DNA from: Patagioenas fasciata
Taxonomy: Eukaryota; Chordata; Aves; Columbiformes; Columbidae
DNA length: 64,000 nt
NCBI RefSeq assembly: GCF_037038585.1
Contig: NC_092525.1
Coordinates: 2,272,969-2,336,968 of the forward strand
Direction of reading: 5' to 3'
Shown here one piece after another: positions 11,320 through 23,639 of this stretch. The notes under the pieces were generated by a model. The model was not told the origin of the DNA and searched no databases. It was given only the letters and a program-made list of their open reading frames with translations. Each line of letters starts with the position of its first letter. Position 1 is the stretch's first letter. A program made the translations under genes and the position numbers.

Positions 11320-12311
11320 CTCTTCTGTGTCAGTACACGGAAGACCGGGCACATGAGAAACTGCAAGAGTCAACAGCATGAGAACAAGCATTAGTGGAAA
11401 AATACAAGAACAAAGGACTGTATGCTATGTGATACATCAAGGACAGAGGAGTTGATACAGGATTGATGCATCAAGGACAGAGGGACAGCTTGTGATAGAC
11501 AAAAAAGGTGTTTATGGCAGTGACATTGGTGGGAACACAAAACACATCACTTATGTAATGACTAACTTAGCTAATCAACAAATGCTTGAGCAAGCATCAT
11601 AGCGAGTATAAACGCAAGCCTGAATTTGTAATAAACATCTCTCATTGCACCTTAAAAGAGAGTCCGTACCGCATTCGCTACAAATGGCGCCCTGGAACAG
11701 GGACTTTCAGCGTGCCTATAAAGGCAGTAGCCGCTCTGGTAGCGAAGCCCAATCGAACCAGGAAACAGGACCGGGAACCAGGACAGTGCGCGCCCACCAC
11801 CAACGAAAGGTGAGCGATTGGGAACCATGGGAGGGAAGTTATCCCTTAAGCAAAGACAAACCCTGGATGTCCTTCAACATGCGCTACAAACGCAAAATCA
11901 GGATGTATCAGGGGTCTGATTGGTGAGTTTATTACAATGGATTGCTAATCATGTGCTAGACTTTCCTACAACTGGTACATTTCAGTTGGAGACATGGCAC
12001 AAAGATGAATGAGAATTATATGAACAGGTAACGACTGGAGATAAAGCTGCTTGCAAATATTCATCTACTTGGGGAAAAATTATGACTACTAAGATACAGG
12101 ATACAGGACTGATACATCAGGGACAGAGGGACAGCTTACTATAGAAAAAAATGCGTATATGGCAGTTACACCGCTCATGTAATGTCTAACTTAGCTAAAG
12201 AGCAAATGCTTGAGCAAGCATCATAGCGAGTATAAATGCAAACCTGAGTTTGTAATAAATGTCTCCCATGGCACCTTACCGTGAGTCCACGCCAGATTCG
12301 CTACACTCTTC
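11320..12311 (+). mobile_element. Class II-like LTR element, second left unit
   Basis: Same element at 11326-12305 with ctcttc at both ends. Primer site at 11685-11704, gag remnant from 11827. It differs from the first copy by a few substitutions (gttgatacagg for gttgatgcagg, gagtttgt for gagtatgt). The shared insertion site shows it was duplicated with the unit. Confidence 0.87.
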
Positions 12312-13430
12312 CTCATAGGTTCACCACCTTCCTCTCCTTCCTTGCTTTTCCTTTGCACGCTGCTCCACCTGAAGAGAAACACACAGAGGACTGAGCTACA
12401 CCAGCCCAAGGGCACTACAATCAGACAGGGGCTGAGTCCGGGGGCTGACACCTCCCCACACCCCACAACGAGCCCACCTTGCCTTGGCCCCGGCCCCTCG
12501 CACATGCCTTAGAGATATCATAGCTCAGTACAAATCCCCACAGTCCTCACCTGCTGTTTGGTGCTTGCGGAGGGTCACACTCCCTGTGCCCCAGGGCACT
12601 GGCCCTACACGGCCAAGCTCGGCAGCGGGACTGTCTGGAGCTGCCGCTGGCTGGTTCTCCAGCTTTAGGGTCACCCGCAGAAGCCCGCTCTCCTCAGCTC
12701 TGCACACCCATCCAGTTGCGCCGCCCAGGCAAAGTCAGCTTCACCCTCTGCTCTACACCTCACCTGCAAACAACCAACTCTTCAACTGACAACTGTCCAA
12801 AACCCACCGACAAACTCTCCACACCTCAGCCTTTCGTTTGCAACTGCTGCCTCTAGTGCATCTCACAGGCAAGCCTTCAAAATCCCCTCATCCTGCAATA
12901 ATACTCCAGCACTGATCACCTGCGGGAACAACTACCACAATACCATGCAAACACCAACCAGTTCTGGCACGGAAATATCACTTTCTCCTCAAAATTCCAC
13001 CCTACACCAACTGCTGACAAACACACGCTGTCCTCACCAAAGCCAAACGCTGCAACAACCAGCGACAACTCAAATTTGCGTGGGCGGTGCAAAATTGCAG
13101 GGGTGAGCTAACGCAGAGCTGGGCTTGAAAGCTGCAGAGTGTACACCCTGTTGTTTAACGTGGCGAGTCACTCCCATTCTGCCTTCTCCCTGGGAGAAGC
13201 GCATGAGCAGAGGTTGCTTCAAGGCACGATGAGAACGGTTCGGTTCTCCGGGTCTCGGAGGGTGAGAGTAATAAATGTGGTCTGTGTCGTGGCGCAGGAA
13301 CTTCCCATCCACTTGCTTCTCCATTCAGTCTGGTGCTGCAAGAGAAGGAGAGAAAGAAAAAGTTAGGACCGAGTTAACAACCTCATCATCCCTGACCCAT
13401 AATCTGCAGGAATCCTAGGAGGCCTGATAT
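12312..13430 (-). repeat. Decaying right edge of the left array
   Basis: Alignable to 3652-4770 of the first unit, but mismatches become denser rightwards: scarce before about 12.86 kb, frequent after 13.12 kb. After 13.34 kb only patches remain, the last being aggaatcctaggaggcc near 13407-13423 against acatcccgggaggccc. The unit then stops. This is the array boundary. Confidence 0.8.
13070..13324 (-). pseudogene. Diverged edge copy of the 84-codon exon-like frame
   Basis: MEKQVDGKFLRHDTDHIYY and onwards: full 84-codon length with about 11 amino-acid changes relative to 34498-34752. By eye most of the nucleotide changes alter the protein, which does not suggest purifying selection. It is kept here as a useful test copy, not as a likely gene. 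Confidence 0.25.
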
Positions 13431-13539
13431 AATTTTGCTCATCTCCCTGTCTTTGCTGGAATACTTTACTGTAGAAATTTCTGTCATCAACATTCTCTTA
13501 ACCGATCTGATGTGTTCATAGTTCCTAGCCCAGCATCCT

Positions 13540-14095
13540 TTCCTCAAAGTACCTCAGCATTTCCCTTTGAAACCACACCTTAGTGCCATCCCGTCCCAGA
13601 GCTACCTCAGCATTTCCCACTGCAGCCTCTGCGATGCCATCTCCTCCCTGAGGTACCTCAGCCTTTACCACCAAAACCTCTCTCCCTTCCGTCCTCTCCT
13701 TTAAGTCCCTTAGCCTTTCCCATCAAAGCCTCCCCCGATGTCATCCCCTCCCTGAGGTACCTCAGCCTTTCCCGTCAAAGCCTCCCCCGATATCATCCCC
13801 TTCCCGAGGTAGCTCAGCCTTTCTTGTCAAAGCCTCCCCCGATATCATCCCCTCCCTGAGGTACCTCAGCCTTTCCTGTCAAAGCCTCCCCCGATATCAT
13901 CCCCTCCCCGAGGTACCTCAGCCTTTCCTGTCAAAGCCTCCCCCGATATCATCCCCTCCCTGAGGTACCTCAGCCTTTCCCGTCAAAGCCTCCCCCGATA
14001 TCATCCCCTCCCCGAGGTACCTCAGCCTTTCCTGTCAAAGCCTCCCCCGATATCATCCCCTCCCCGAGGTACCTCAGCTTTTCCCGCCTAAGCTC
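13540..14095. repeat. 52-bp minisatellite at the array edge
   Basis: About 11 tandem copies with a 52-bp period. GAGGTA-type landmarks fall at 13650, 13754, 13806, 13858, 13910 and so on. The unit contains gaggtacctcagcctttcc, then gtcaaagcctcccccgata and tcatcccctcc. Copies from about 13750 rightwards are nearly identical, while the leftmost four (13540-13740) are strongly diverged. The perfect palindrome gaggtacctc recurs in most copies. Confidence 0.92.
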
Positions 14096-14860
14096 CTCCC
14101 GCACCGTCCCGCCCTCAGGTTCCTCTGCCGCTCCCTCCGTTCCCGGCCCCCCCCGCCCCTCGCGCCCCCCCTTGGCGCTCCCGACCCGCCGCTGCCCCCT
14201 CCCGCTCGCTTTCCTCCCTCTGTCCTGTGTCACTACGGGGGCTCCCCCTCCGCCCCACGGCCCCGCCCGAGCCCCGCGCAGCGCTCAGCGCGGGGCTCCC
14301 TTCCCTCACAGCCGCCCGCGTGCTTCCCCCTCGCCCCAGCCGGGGGCCGCGCTGTTGCGGCTGGCTGCCCCTCGCCTTCCTCCTTCCGAAACCAGCCCGT
14401 CTGTCACCCTCCAGCCTCGCCCCTCAGCCGGTCCCGGGCCGCCCCGTCCAGTCTCCCCGCTGTCCGCCCGCCCCTCGCTCACCGCCGGCCCCGCCGTTCC
14501 TCGCGCGCTGCTCCAGCCGCCGCCCCTCCGGCACGCGCTCCGCGGCCCGCGCACTTACGCAGCGTGTCCCCGCCCATCCCGCGCAGGAGCCAATCCCGTC
14601 CGCGTCCGCCACCGGGCTGCGCCCCCCCCCCCCCCGCCTCCGCGCCCGGCTCTGGCCCCCCCTGCCCCTCGCCTCCCGTCCCGGAGCCACCGGCGGCCGC
14701 AGAGCGGCGCTGTCCGCCCGCAGGGCGGGGCCGGGAGCTTTCAGGCTGCGTCTGCCCGGGACCGAGGGCTCTGCCGCCTGCCCGGGACAGCCCGGGACCG
14801 AGGGCTCCGCCGCTGCAGCCCGTTTCGTGCCGCTTGCGCCCCCCAGGTTACACGGCTGCA
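14096..14860. promoter_or_regulatory. CpG island, candidate promoter
   Basis: Very GC-rich with frequent CpG, in contrast to the AT-richer sequence beyond 14.9 kb. It includes an Sp1-like GGGCGGGGCC near 14725, a poly-C run near 14620 and a local duplication of gcccgggac/cgagggctc (14753-14810). Long open frames occur on both strands but reflect base composition. No first exon was recognised. Confidence 0.6.
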
Positions 14861-16660
14861 GCCTTCCTGCTGGTTTAGCTCACACACCTTTCTTCTTTCT
14901 AACTGCACAGCAGTTCACACTCACAAAAGTTCGTGCTGGTTGGCATAAGAGTATCTGCATAAGAATTTACAAACATTACAAAGATATACCACAGACCACA
15001 GCTTTCTAAGCTTTCAAGTTAAAGTTCCATGTTTAAATAAAACAGACAATACCAGTAGAGCTGTGTACCTCTGTCGTCTTTGTTCAGAAAGAAGTGACAA
15101 CACCAGAAAACACATTGACAGCCAGTGCTTTGAACAGTGAAGGTGGGATCTACAAAAGTCTGATTAAACTAAACAGCCTCAGGTCTTTATCAAGCTGCAG
15201 ATCTGCCAGGAATGCTGAAATGCAAGAGTTTACTCCTGCAATATTCCACGATGGAACAGCCACTTCATATCAAATATAATCTCAAAGTTCCAAACCAGTA
15301 CGTTAAAAAGCTACCAGTAAGTATTAGAAGACCACTGCAAGATCGTATTGCTTTTTGAGTTAAATAATAATTTTTCAATAAACCAAAACCCAAACAGGTT
15401 CTCAAATCTGTTGCTTATCATCCTGTTCATTCATTAGCACTGCAGCAATCAGTTTTTATACAATGTGTCAACAGAGGCGTCTAAAAAACCCCAAACAAAA
15501 CTTATCCAAGTCCACGGACACCCCCGCCCTCCTTGCCCCCCCTCACCCTGAGCCCCACGATCACCACTTGGTGCGGGAGAGGAGCACAACTCGACAGACA
15601 GAACCAGAAATCCGACTGCGGTAAGAAGGAAACATCGAGGTAGTTACAGCTTCCTTAAACATTCAAAATCTGATGTCTTCCAAAACAAAGCACATCATCC
15701 TCATCATTTAAAAAGCAAAGTTGCTTTGTACATGTCTGATCCTCACACCAGCTGAGTGGTTCTCAAGTCCGCTGAGCTCCACTGTGCAGCCACCCCCACG
15801 TCTGTGTCGCCTTGTCTGGAGTCCCCAGTCGCGGGACAGTGAGTGGGGTTGGACTCCAGTGATAAAGAAAAACACAAAGAGTCAAATTGGAAAAGTAATT
15901 AAAACAGAAGACCTGAAAGCCAGTTTAATTTTAATAACTTATTCGTACACTGCTATAAGCATATGAAGTATGGGGGTCACGAACTCTTGCTACCACATAT
16001 GTGCCTTATTACAATAAGCACAGGAAACAAGGAAGTAGCATTCCTTCTATTTTTGATGTAATTATGAGCTAATACATCTCCTGAGATGGCTTCCAGACCT
16101 GATTTAGTATCTACACTGTGTTGTACTGCAGATAAATACCTCAGGTCAGCATTAATTGAAGACAATGTGCAGAATGAGCAATATGCAGGTAAGCACAAGA
16201 TCCTGGATTCCTTACAAGAGTCTACTTCTAAAATTGTCTGAAAATGCTGCAGAAATTGTAGCAGATAAACAACAGTAGCCACATTTTGTCCTATGGCATT
16301 TACATAATGTTGATCCACCTGTATTAACTTGTGCCCTTTCGGAACAGAGCTGTAAACTCAGAGTGTCCAAAGACTTCTTTCTTTTGAATAGAATACGCTT
16401 AAACTGGCTGTCTTGAACAGACTGGCTGTGCAGACTTGCAGCAGTTGAATGGAGGATGTGATTCCAGTGAATGGAGACAGAAAGAAGATCAGCACAAAAG
16501 CAGCAATGACAGACCAGAGACACCCACCTAAAGCCTACGGAGACCAAAAAAAGTCGTCGCGTGGGCTTAGCAGTTGGGGAACCAGACCAAACAGCCTGGT
16601 TATTCTCCACCAGGAGGGTCTTTATCTGGCCATGATCATGTCATCAATGGAGAAACTCAC
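14861..16660. other. Single-copy spacer, no gene recognised
   Basis: Ordinary AT-moderate sequence. No long open frame, RNA gene or repeat was recognised. It could be intronic or intergenic. Confidence 0.5.
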
Positions 16661-16782
16661 CATCATCAGACAGAGTGCAGGCGTGGGCAATGAGAGCAGC
16701 AAATCCAGCACCGACACGGTGTCAGAGTTTGTACAGACAATGAACACGCTCACGGGTCTTGTTCAATACTTTACACACTATT
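16661..16782 (-). other. Exon-like segment with stops in all frames
   Basis: On the minus strand a pyrimidine-rich acceptor (tctcttttcag) precedes a 122-bp segment that ends at an excellent donor (GATG/GTGAGT). Every frame contains a stop, although one frame is open for 19 codons before and about 22 after a single TGA. It may be a decayed exon, a noncoding exon or chance. Confidence 0.2.
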
Positions 16783-19369
16783 CTGAAAAGAGACACTGAT
16801 TTAACTGTTGCACAGCACATACTGTCACTTTACACAACTTGGAGAAACAAAGCAAGCTCATAAAGTTCATACTCCATACATCAGGATAGGAGGTTACTCA
16901 TAAAATGCAATCATCTCTGCCAGATACAGGCAAATGCACATATTTATTTGAAGCAAATTCCAAGTTTATACCGTCATCTCAGGTCAAATTCTGCTATCAG
17001 ACACAGGACACACAGCTCAAATGCCAACAGCTCATAAGAAAGCTTCACAAGAGAATGAACTAAACATACAGCTATGGAATCAAGTGTGTTTTATCAATAC
17101 ATCAAATGCAACTCTAATTCCCCTAGGCCCTCACGTTAATAGAAACCCCACAGAGTTTCTAGAAAGAATGTCCATAAAATTGACATGCGACATTACCCTC
17201 AGTGAGTCTCCTGAACCAGACGGCAGAGCAACCGACCCGCAGCAAGGACAACACAGAACAGACAGTTCTGCTGGAAACGCAAGGAACGGACTAAAAGTAA
17301 CCATTCTGCATTACAGAATTAATGCATTGTGTCACTTTGTGTAGATAATTCACCCATAAAAATCAGTAAATATGAAGGCCACCCTTACTGATAAATGCCT
17401 ATATGTTTGTAGTCATGTTTAATAAAACACACTTTGTGAGGGTTTTTTGGCTCAAGAAGGACACTGGATCAGTGTGCTTTGGGTTATTTCTGTAAGGAGC
17501 CATAACTCAACAGAAAGATAGCTTTAAGAAAGCGTGCAATTAGCTATTAATTGGACAAAATAAGTGTAGTTAACACATAATAAATAGTTTTAAATGGTCT
17601 CACAAGTAGTTCATGTGATACATTTCCCTCAGGGTCTCCTGATATCTCCCATTCATTTCTATTAAACCTGCTGAAATGAAGCTGTGTGTGTTTCATTTCA
17701 GTGATCTACAGGGAATTCAAACCAACAATAACAACTTGCCGTATTATCAGAAACAGTTTCTAAAGAGCAAACACAACAATATAGGAGGGGGGAGTGGAAG
17801 AAACACCACCTGGATTCATTTTCCCATATCAATTCTTATGAAAATACCCACAATAGGATGCAGTTATCAGCAAGGTATACAACTGCACATCTACACACAA
17901 CATAACTGCATGTAATCGCACATTTTTGACCATATTAACTACAAATTGGGCAGCTATAAAATACGTCAGTTATACCTTCATTTACTTCCAGAAATCTCCA
18001 CTGAAATTATTTTGTTGCTTAAATTACTGTATAATGTGCACTTTATTAATGTATTATACATTAAGTATACAAACATGTTATGAAAAAACAAATCTAGTCC
18101 CAATACCTTTGTGAGTTTTAAAGGACGCCGGTGGGTAACGGTGAACAATCAACAGTCATCCGGGTAAAACACCCATGGGCAGAGCTGAAACTTGTTTTCA
18201 TTGGTAGGTTGTGTTTTTCTGCAAGTTGTGTTATCATACCTACATACAGCAAATAAAGATTTGACCCAAATTACATACCTTTATGTGCATACACACACGC
18301 ACATGTTTGTGTTGTACAAAGATGCACACTGTTACTGAGATGTATAGGCATTGAATGTGTCAGGTAAGTAACATGACAAGAGGCTTGAGAGGTGGGTCTG
18401 CAGGGAATTCTCTAAGTAACATATTAATGCAACAAATCTGGTGGCATAAAGCTACGGGGGAAAAAAATCCAGCGGAGAATCAGATAAATTCACGTGTTCT
18501 TTAAAGACAGCTCATGCATTCAACCAACTCCCAGGTGGGCCTGGCTGTGGAAAGGAAAGTTTGCTTGAGCACTTAGCGCCAGTGTCTAATGAGCAGACAA
18601 AACACCAACTGCAGACCGGGGACCCCCAGTTCTCAACCAGTTCATGGCTCTGAGCATCTTCTTTCCACACACTGCGGGTAACGCTTTACATCTGCAATCC
18701 CCTCCCTAAACCCATCTTGTTCCTGGCTGAGAAGATACCAGATGTGGGAACTATTGCATGATAGAAGAATTTGTGCTGTTAAATCACAGGATTCTGAGCA
18801 CTGCAGATGATCACAGTGCGGTGCTGCCCTGAGAAGAAAGGACGAGTGACTCTTGGTGTTCCCTGCTGCTCACTGCCCTGATCCTGCCCACCCTCATGTT
18901 CCAGCCACTCAGACCCCGGCCAGAATGACTGAGACAGGAGGGTCTCTTAAGGATGTTTTGTTTTGTCCAGATACCTTTAATTTGCTTATATACACAGATT
19001 TCATAAGAGGAAGCACTTGATTTCACCGATGACACGATTTCTCCAGTAACGCATCTCACCAAGATTGCCAGTTGACAGTCCCCTTAGGATGAGAGAACGT
19101 TCATGTTGAACAAACCATGAACACTTGTAGTGATTGAAACTGGGGGTTTTTCAGACAAGCACCATCTGCCTCCTGCGCCAGAGACTCAACAGAATTATGT
19201 CTCAGACATTATGGCAACAACAGCTCATCCCGCAGCAATGGGTCACTCAGAGCGAAAACAATCCCGTATGGACACCGTGTCCAGCAGCAGATGGGGCACT
19301 CAGGAGAAGGTGAATCGCGATTTACATCCCAACACCAGCCGAGGCCCGCAGACAAAGGCCGCGGGCTGA
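16783..19369. other. Single-copy spacer, no gene recognised
   Basis: AT-rich single-copy sequence. Open frames are short and without recognisable domains. No RNA gene was seen. Confidence 0.5.
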
Positions 19370-19660
19370 CATGGGAGGGGACGGGCCTTTCGTTCTCCTT
19401 CTTTGCTTCTCTTTTCCTTTCCTACACCCTTATTTCATCTCCTCTCCCTCTATGAGCAGTATAACCTAAGGCTTAGAGCCACAAAACTCCTTTGTGTAAA
19501 CCCTTTGGCTGTTAAACTGTTCACCAATTTGGCTTAAGTAGCGTAAATCTTCCTGCTAATTGGGCCAAGCTGCAAAATAAAAGGTGTTGGGGTTTTTTTG
19601 TTTATGGTCCTTGAGTACCCCATATACTCTTTTCTAACTAAGGGGACCTGAATCGGAGTC
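19370..19660 (+). repeat. Possible degraded LTR or 3'-end fragment
   Basis: Pyrimidine-rich start, then aaaataaaaggtgttgg (polyadenylation signal) near 19575, then tgagtaccccatatact. The arrangement resembles an old LTR, but no TG...CA ends or target duplication could be fixed. Confidence 0.2.
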
Positions 19661-22600
19661 ACCTCCCCACACACGGACAGCTGGGGATGTTCTGCAATGA
19701 AAACTTGTATGGAGAGGGGAACACACTGAATAGGTCAATCCAGCATTTAATAAAAGCAATGGAGTTAGCTCTTGAATTAACATTGATAACATGCTCTGCT
19801 ATATTGTGGCCAGTTGCGATTGGAAACAGCGCAGTTACAAGTTCGGTGTGCATGGTCCTCTGTATACACGAAGACATCCAGCCAGCTTTAGTCACGCACC
19901 TGATCTTTCCTTCGTGTTACAGATCTCTGCAATGAAAGCTGGGAGCAACAAACATTCAGCTTTCTGATGTGTCATTAAAGAGATTTTTCTGCATTTACTA
20001 CAACCTTGACCGAGCCTGTACCTGATTGCTTTAACTGGCATTAGATAAGTCATTGAGTAAGCAGTCAAGTCAGCCCGCGAGAAGACACGGAGAGGTGACA
20101 AAGTTGTAAGTCCCTAGGATGCTGGCACACCAGCACGAACACAGGCAAGCAGAAGCCTCCAACGCATTGGCAGAAATATCCTACTCAGGTACAGCAGACA
20201 AATGCAACTTATAATGGAACGGTTACAATATGCTTGGTAGAAAAAAGCTGAGGTTCCGCTGCCTCAGGCGCACAGCGGTTACTGCTGTGTGTGGTCTAAC
20301 CCAGATCCAGTAGTGAGCTACACGTGTTTATCTTGGTTTGATATTTGTAGTGCACGTGTTAACGTACAGATCAATATACAAGACAAGGTCTGATGAACAA
20401 AATCTCTCTCTGAAAGATCCTGAAGTGATCACTGGAGTGATTTTCAAGGCAAAGATTCTGTCTGTCTCCAGCTCCCAGAAGACTTCAGAGGTGAAATTCT
20501 CTATAAATCCTGAGGGGGAAAGAGGGGGCTGTAAGGAACATGAACCTGAAGAACATTCAGTAGCTCTCCCGGGCGCTCTGTGACGGAGCCTCCCCTGTTC
20601 ACCAGCTCCTGAGGCTCCAGGGGCTGCAACACGGGGCACAACGCGCTCACAGACTGAACCTGCGCTGAGCAAGAAAATGCCTTCCTGATGAAGCTTTAAC
20701 ATCAACACAGCAACTATTGCTTGTCCTTCAAGGAAACTATCTTGTTATAAGCATTTATAGCTCTATTGTCTATTTATGCTTTTAGCAATAAGCGCTTTTA
20801 TCCACATTTCATTTTGGTGCACCTGGTAAGACATGTGATTGAAGGTGACAGATAAGAGCAGGGCACTCTTTTAATCCCTAAGACAGGACCCTGGGAAAAC
20901 TTCACAGGAATCAGTTCTTCACTACATTGCTGCTCCTTGCATTCACAGCCCAGCAGAAAAGCACGGGCCGAGGTGAGAACCGCCCGCAGAAGGGGCTGCC
21001 AGACACTGTTCTGGCTGATGCTCTGCCAGGACGTGCTTCGTTTTCTGTCCGGTGCTGTGCGGGGGGAACACGGAACATCTGCACGAAAAACCTGCGCTTG
21101 GCTCGTGCAGCGTCTGTGTCACGGGAACCGACAGCCACGTCCCATCGCTGACCTCGCGTGTTCACACAGCTGACTCAGTGATCGATACAGGTTTATCTGC
21201 ATTACAAGCACAGCCGAGCCAGGTCAAGAGTGCTTCTTAAGAACCATTTTCAAAATGATCTTTCTAGACAATAGAGACTGATTTATCTTAATTTGTCTTA
21301 CCTAAAAGCTAAGAAAGTATTTAATTTCTAGTAAGAAAGATGCCTAATTTTCTTTTGGCTATTAAAAATTGTATTAACCTCCAAAAATAAGAGAGTAAAT
21401 GTCTGTTAACACTTTTTCCTTTTATGCTGATGTGAAGAAAATTCCTCTCTCATCCTGGTACTGTCAAACAGGATGAACATTTACAGAGAATGAGAGTGGG
21501 GAGTGATGAAAAAGTCAACAGCTTTTGCAGTCAGTTTGTATAAATTAAGATAAACGTGATATTGAAGCAAACCCAAATGTTTCTAACGTTCTCCTATAGA
21601 ATCTCCTGCTGCTGTACAATAAGATACACTCTCAGACTATGACAACATTAGTCCGTGTCTTTGTAAGGCGCAGTCTTTTTCCTACCATATCATGCATAGG
21701 TGCCACACTTCTATATAGCCAGGTAACTGCTCATCTAAGGTGCATTTTGAAACATACCTTATCCTGCTTTGGAACCTGTGCCGAAATGGAAAGTAGTTGC
21801 TCTGTATCCAGGAATTTTGAGATAACTGTAAAACAAAAGTAAACAGATCAGAAATTGAATGGAAATCATAACAAAATCTATTTTTTTTTTTTTATGAACA
21901 CAATTATTTAGTGAAACTTTTGTTAATCTTTTTCTTCCATTCTATCTTCACAAATTATTTACCAGGGAAAAAACAGGTTAAAAATTGCTGCTATCTAAAT
22001 TATGTTGTCATAACTACACAGACTGTACCGAAGCATGTAGCGATTATTTTACAGGTGGACATATATCAATTTGGTAATATTCTTTTAGTGTGATTGAATC
22101 GCACGTCTCTTGTGATAAAGATCAAGATGACACGATCCAGCTCCAGGTGCACTGACTCATACTCTGCTGTTGTGTTCTGTTTAGTTTGTCTGGACCACTA
22201 TGAAGCAACAGGAAAAAACACCCATACACAACAACAGAACATCAGTGATGCCTTTATTTGTTTTTAATGTATACATTATGTACACCCGAATACTTCCAAC
22301 TAGTCACAGAGGTAGAGACAAACTCACATTCTTTGAAAAAGGTATTGGCTGACTTCTACCCATTTAATCTGAGAAATTCGCTTTTCTTAGCAGAATCCTT
22401 GAGAAAAACATCACTATCATAATAAAGATTATTTCCACTACGTGTTACCTGGCAAATAATTACAATTCAAACATATTGAGTCACGTTGCATACTTTCACA
22501 GATTAGAAAGAAAGTGTTTTAACATAAATTGAATATGATGCATTAAAAATAAACTACTACTTATTTGAATACACTCAGAAAACCAAAGACGGTAAATGTT

Positions 22601-23099
22601 AAATGAGGGTTCCAGGTAAGAGTACCCTACAGATTTGAAGCGCGCTTTGGGGACACCCAGCGCCTCCTGTTCACTGTACATTATGTGAACTGCAGCAGCT
22701 GAGACCCTGGGATGTGTGACCTGCAAAAACCATGAACATTAAAGTAACGTTTATAAATCACAAACATGTTATTTGGCTTCTTTATGGACTGAAAATGACA
22801 GGAGTGAAGCATCTAAACGTGATCTGTCCCACATTCATTCTTCACCACTCTGCAGTGGTTCTAGCAGGAGCTTCACACGTTTTCCCCCATTTAAGAGTTT
22901 AGATGCCAAAATATCCCAATAAGAACCATAATGCTTGTTTACATCTAGAATTGTCTTAAATATACGTCCTCCTATGCATGTTACAGAACACTGTAACCCT
23001 GCTTTGTATATTAACATGTAAAACATGCCACTAAAACCGTATCAATTAACTGACTAGACAAAGTTTTCCTCTGGAATTTAACACGTGCATTAAAACTCC
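19661..23099. other. Single-copy spacer, little recognisable
   Basis: No gene recognised. The one item of note is a minus-strand frame at 20328-20509 that starts after a cccctcag acceptor (FIENFTSEVFWELETD and onwards, about 60 codons, ending in a stop). It could be a terminal exon but matches no family known to me. A 12-bp T-run lies near 21882. Confidence 0.4.
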
Positions 23100-23470
23100 T
23101 CCAAACCGAAGTCCAGCTCTACTAGGCCGTCCCACAAGCGCAGGGCTTGAGCTCTGGTTTGAGCCCGATGCCGCACTCCCCGCGCCGGGCTGCAGTACCG
23201 CGCTGTGGCCACCGGGCGGCAGCACCAGCGACACCCGGCGGCCGGTGCACCGCGGGAGCACCGGGGCGCCACGGCGCATGCGCGGAACCGGGGCTGAACG
23301 TGCGCGTGCGTGCGGGGGTGACCTGCACCGGGGTGACCACCCGGGATCACCCACAGCAAACGAGTCACCCGGGACAACGCGGAACAGAGAATCCGCTCTA
23401 GAGAATCACCCCACCCAGAGAACCCTCCTCGGCGGAACCTCCCGGCGGCCCGTTCGAGCTCTCTAGTGCC
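23100..23470. promoter_or_regulatory. CpG island with CTCF-like and NRF1-like sites
   Basis: Short, dense CpG island between AT-rich flanks. It contains the CTCF-like site at 23191-23226 and a near-perfect NRF1 palindrome, GGCGCATGCGCGG (23274-23286). The octamer cluster adjoins it on the right. No TATA box is evident. The combination looks like a housekeeping or bidirectional promoter. Confidence 0.6.
23191..23226 (+). promoter_or_regulatory. CTCF-like bipartite site 1
   Basis: Upstream motif TGCAGTACC, then exactly 18 bp from its first base the core CCACCGGGCGGCAG. It matches the known CTCF arrangement (core CCASYAGRKGGCRS with an upstream TGCAGTNCC element) with two core mismatches. Core on the plus strand. 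Confidence 0.6.
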
Positions 23471-23472
23471 CT

Positions 23473-23627
23473 ATTTGCGTAGCCACGCCTCTGATTTGCA
23501 TTTCTCCGCCCCATCCGCGCCCCGCCCCTCCTCTTATCTCTCGCAATCTGATTTGCAGGCTTCGAATCTCAATTTGCATTCTCCCCGCCTACTCACCTCC
23601 CTGCCCAAGCCCCGAGGAGATTTGCAT
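23473..23627 (+). promoter_or_regulatory. Cluster of five octamer (POU) motifs
   Basis: ATTTGCG at 23473, ATTTGCAT at 23494, ATTTGCAG at 23551, ATTTGCAT at 23572 and ATTTGCAT at 23620, all in the same orientation within 155 bp. ATTTGCAT is the OCT1/OCT4-type octamer found in snRNA, histone H2B and germ-cell enhancers. Confidence 0.6.
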
Positions 23628-23639
23628 ATCCGGCACGAC

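Larger units (their letters stand above)
1..13430 (-). repeat. Left tandem array, 8,660-bp unit
   Basis: Sequence from position 1 recurs almost unchanged from 8661. One full unit (1-8660) and a partial second unit (8661 to about 13430) are visible. Identity is very high, with scattered single-base differences, until about 12.86 kb, and then falls steadily to the array edge. In order along the plus strand the unit holds the tail of a 56-bp repeat ladder, two 0.75-0.8 kb subrepeats, a third subrepeat split by a 980-bp LTR element, a low-copy stretch with splice-like signals on the minus strand, and more 56-bp ladder. Splice-like signals and the recurring reading-frame module suggest that the minus strand is the sense strand. 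The window starts inside a unit, so the array continues to the left. Confidence 0.95.

Noticed and set aside
1..13430. Known avian W ampliconic gene HINTW
   Set aside because: No histidine-triad motif or HINT-like frame was seen in any unit. The array resembles ampliconic loci only in architecture.
13540..14095. CRISPR-like array
   Set aside because: The 52-bp units are contiguous without unique spacers, and the context is vertebrate.
14172..15009. 258- and 260-codon frames in the CpG island
   Set aside because: Pro/Arg/Ala-rich in overlapping frames. Explained by GC composition; no domain and no splice logic.
21875..21895. T-run as a retroposed poly(A) tail
   Set aside because: No target duplication or recognisable retroposed sequence beside it.
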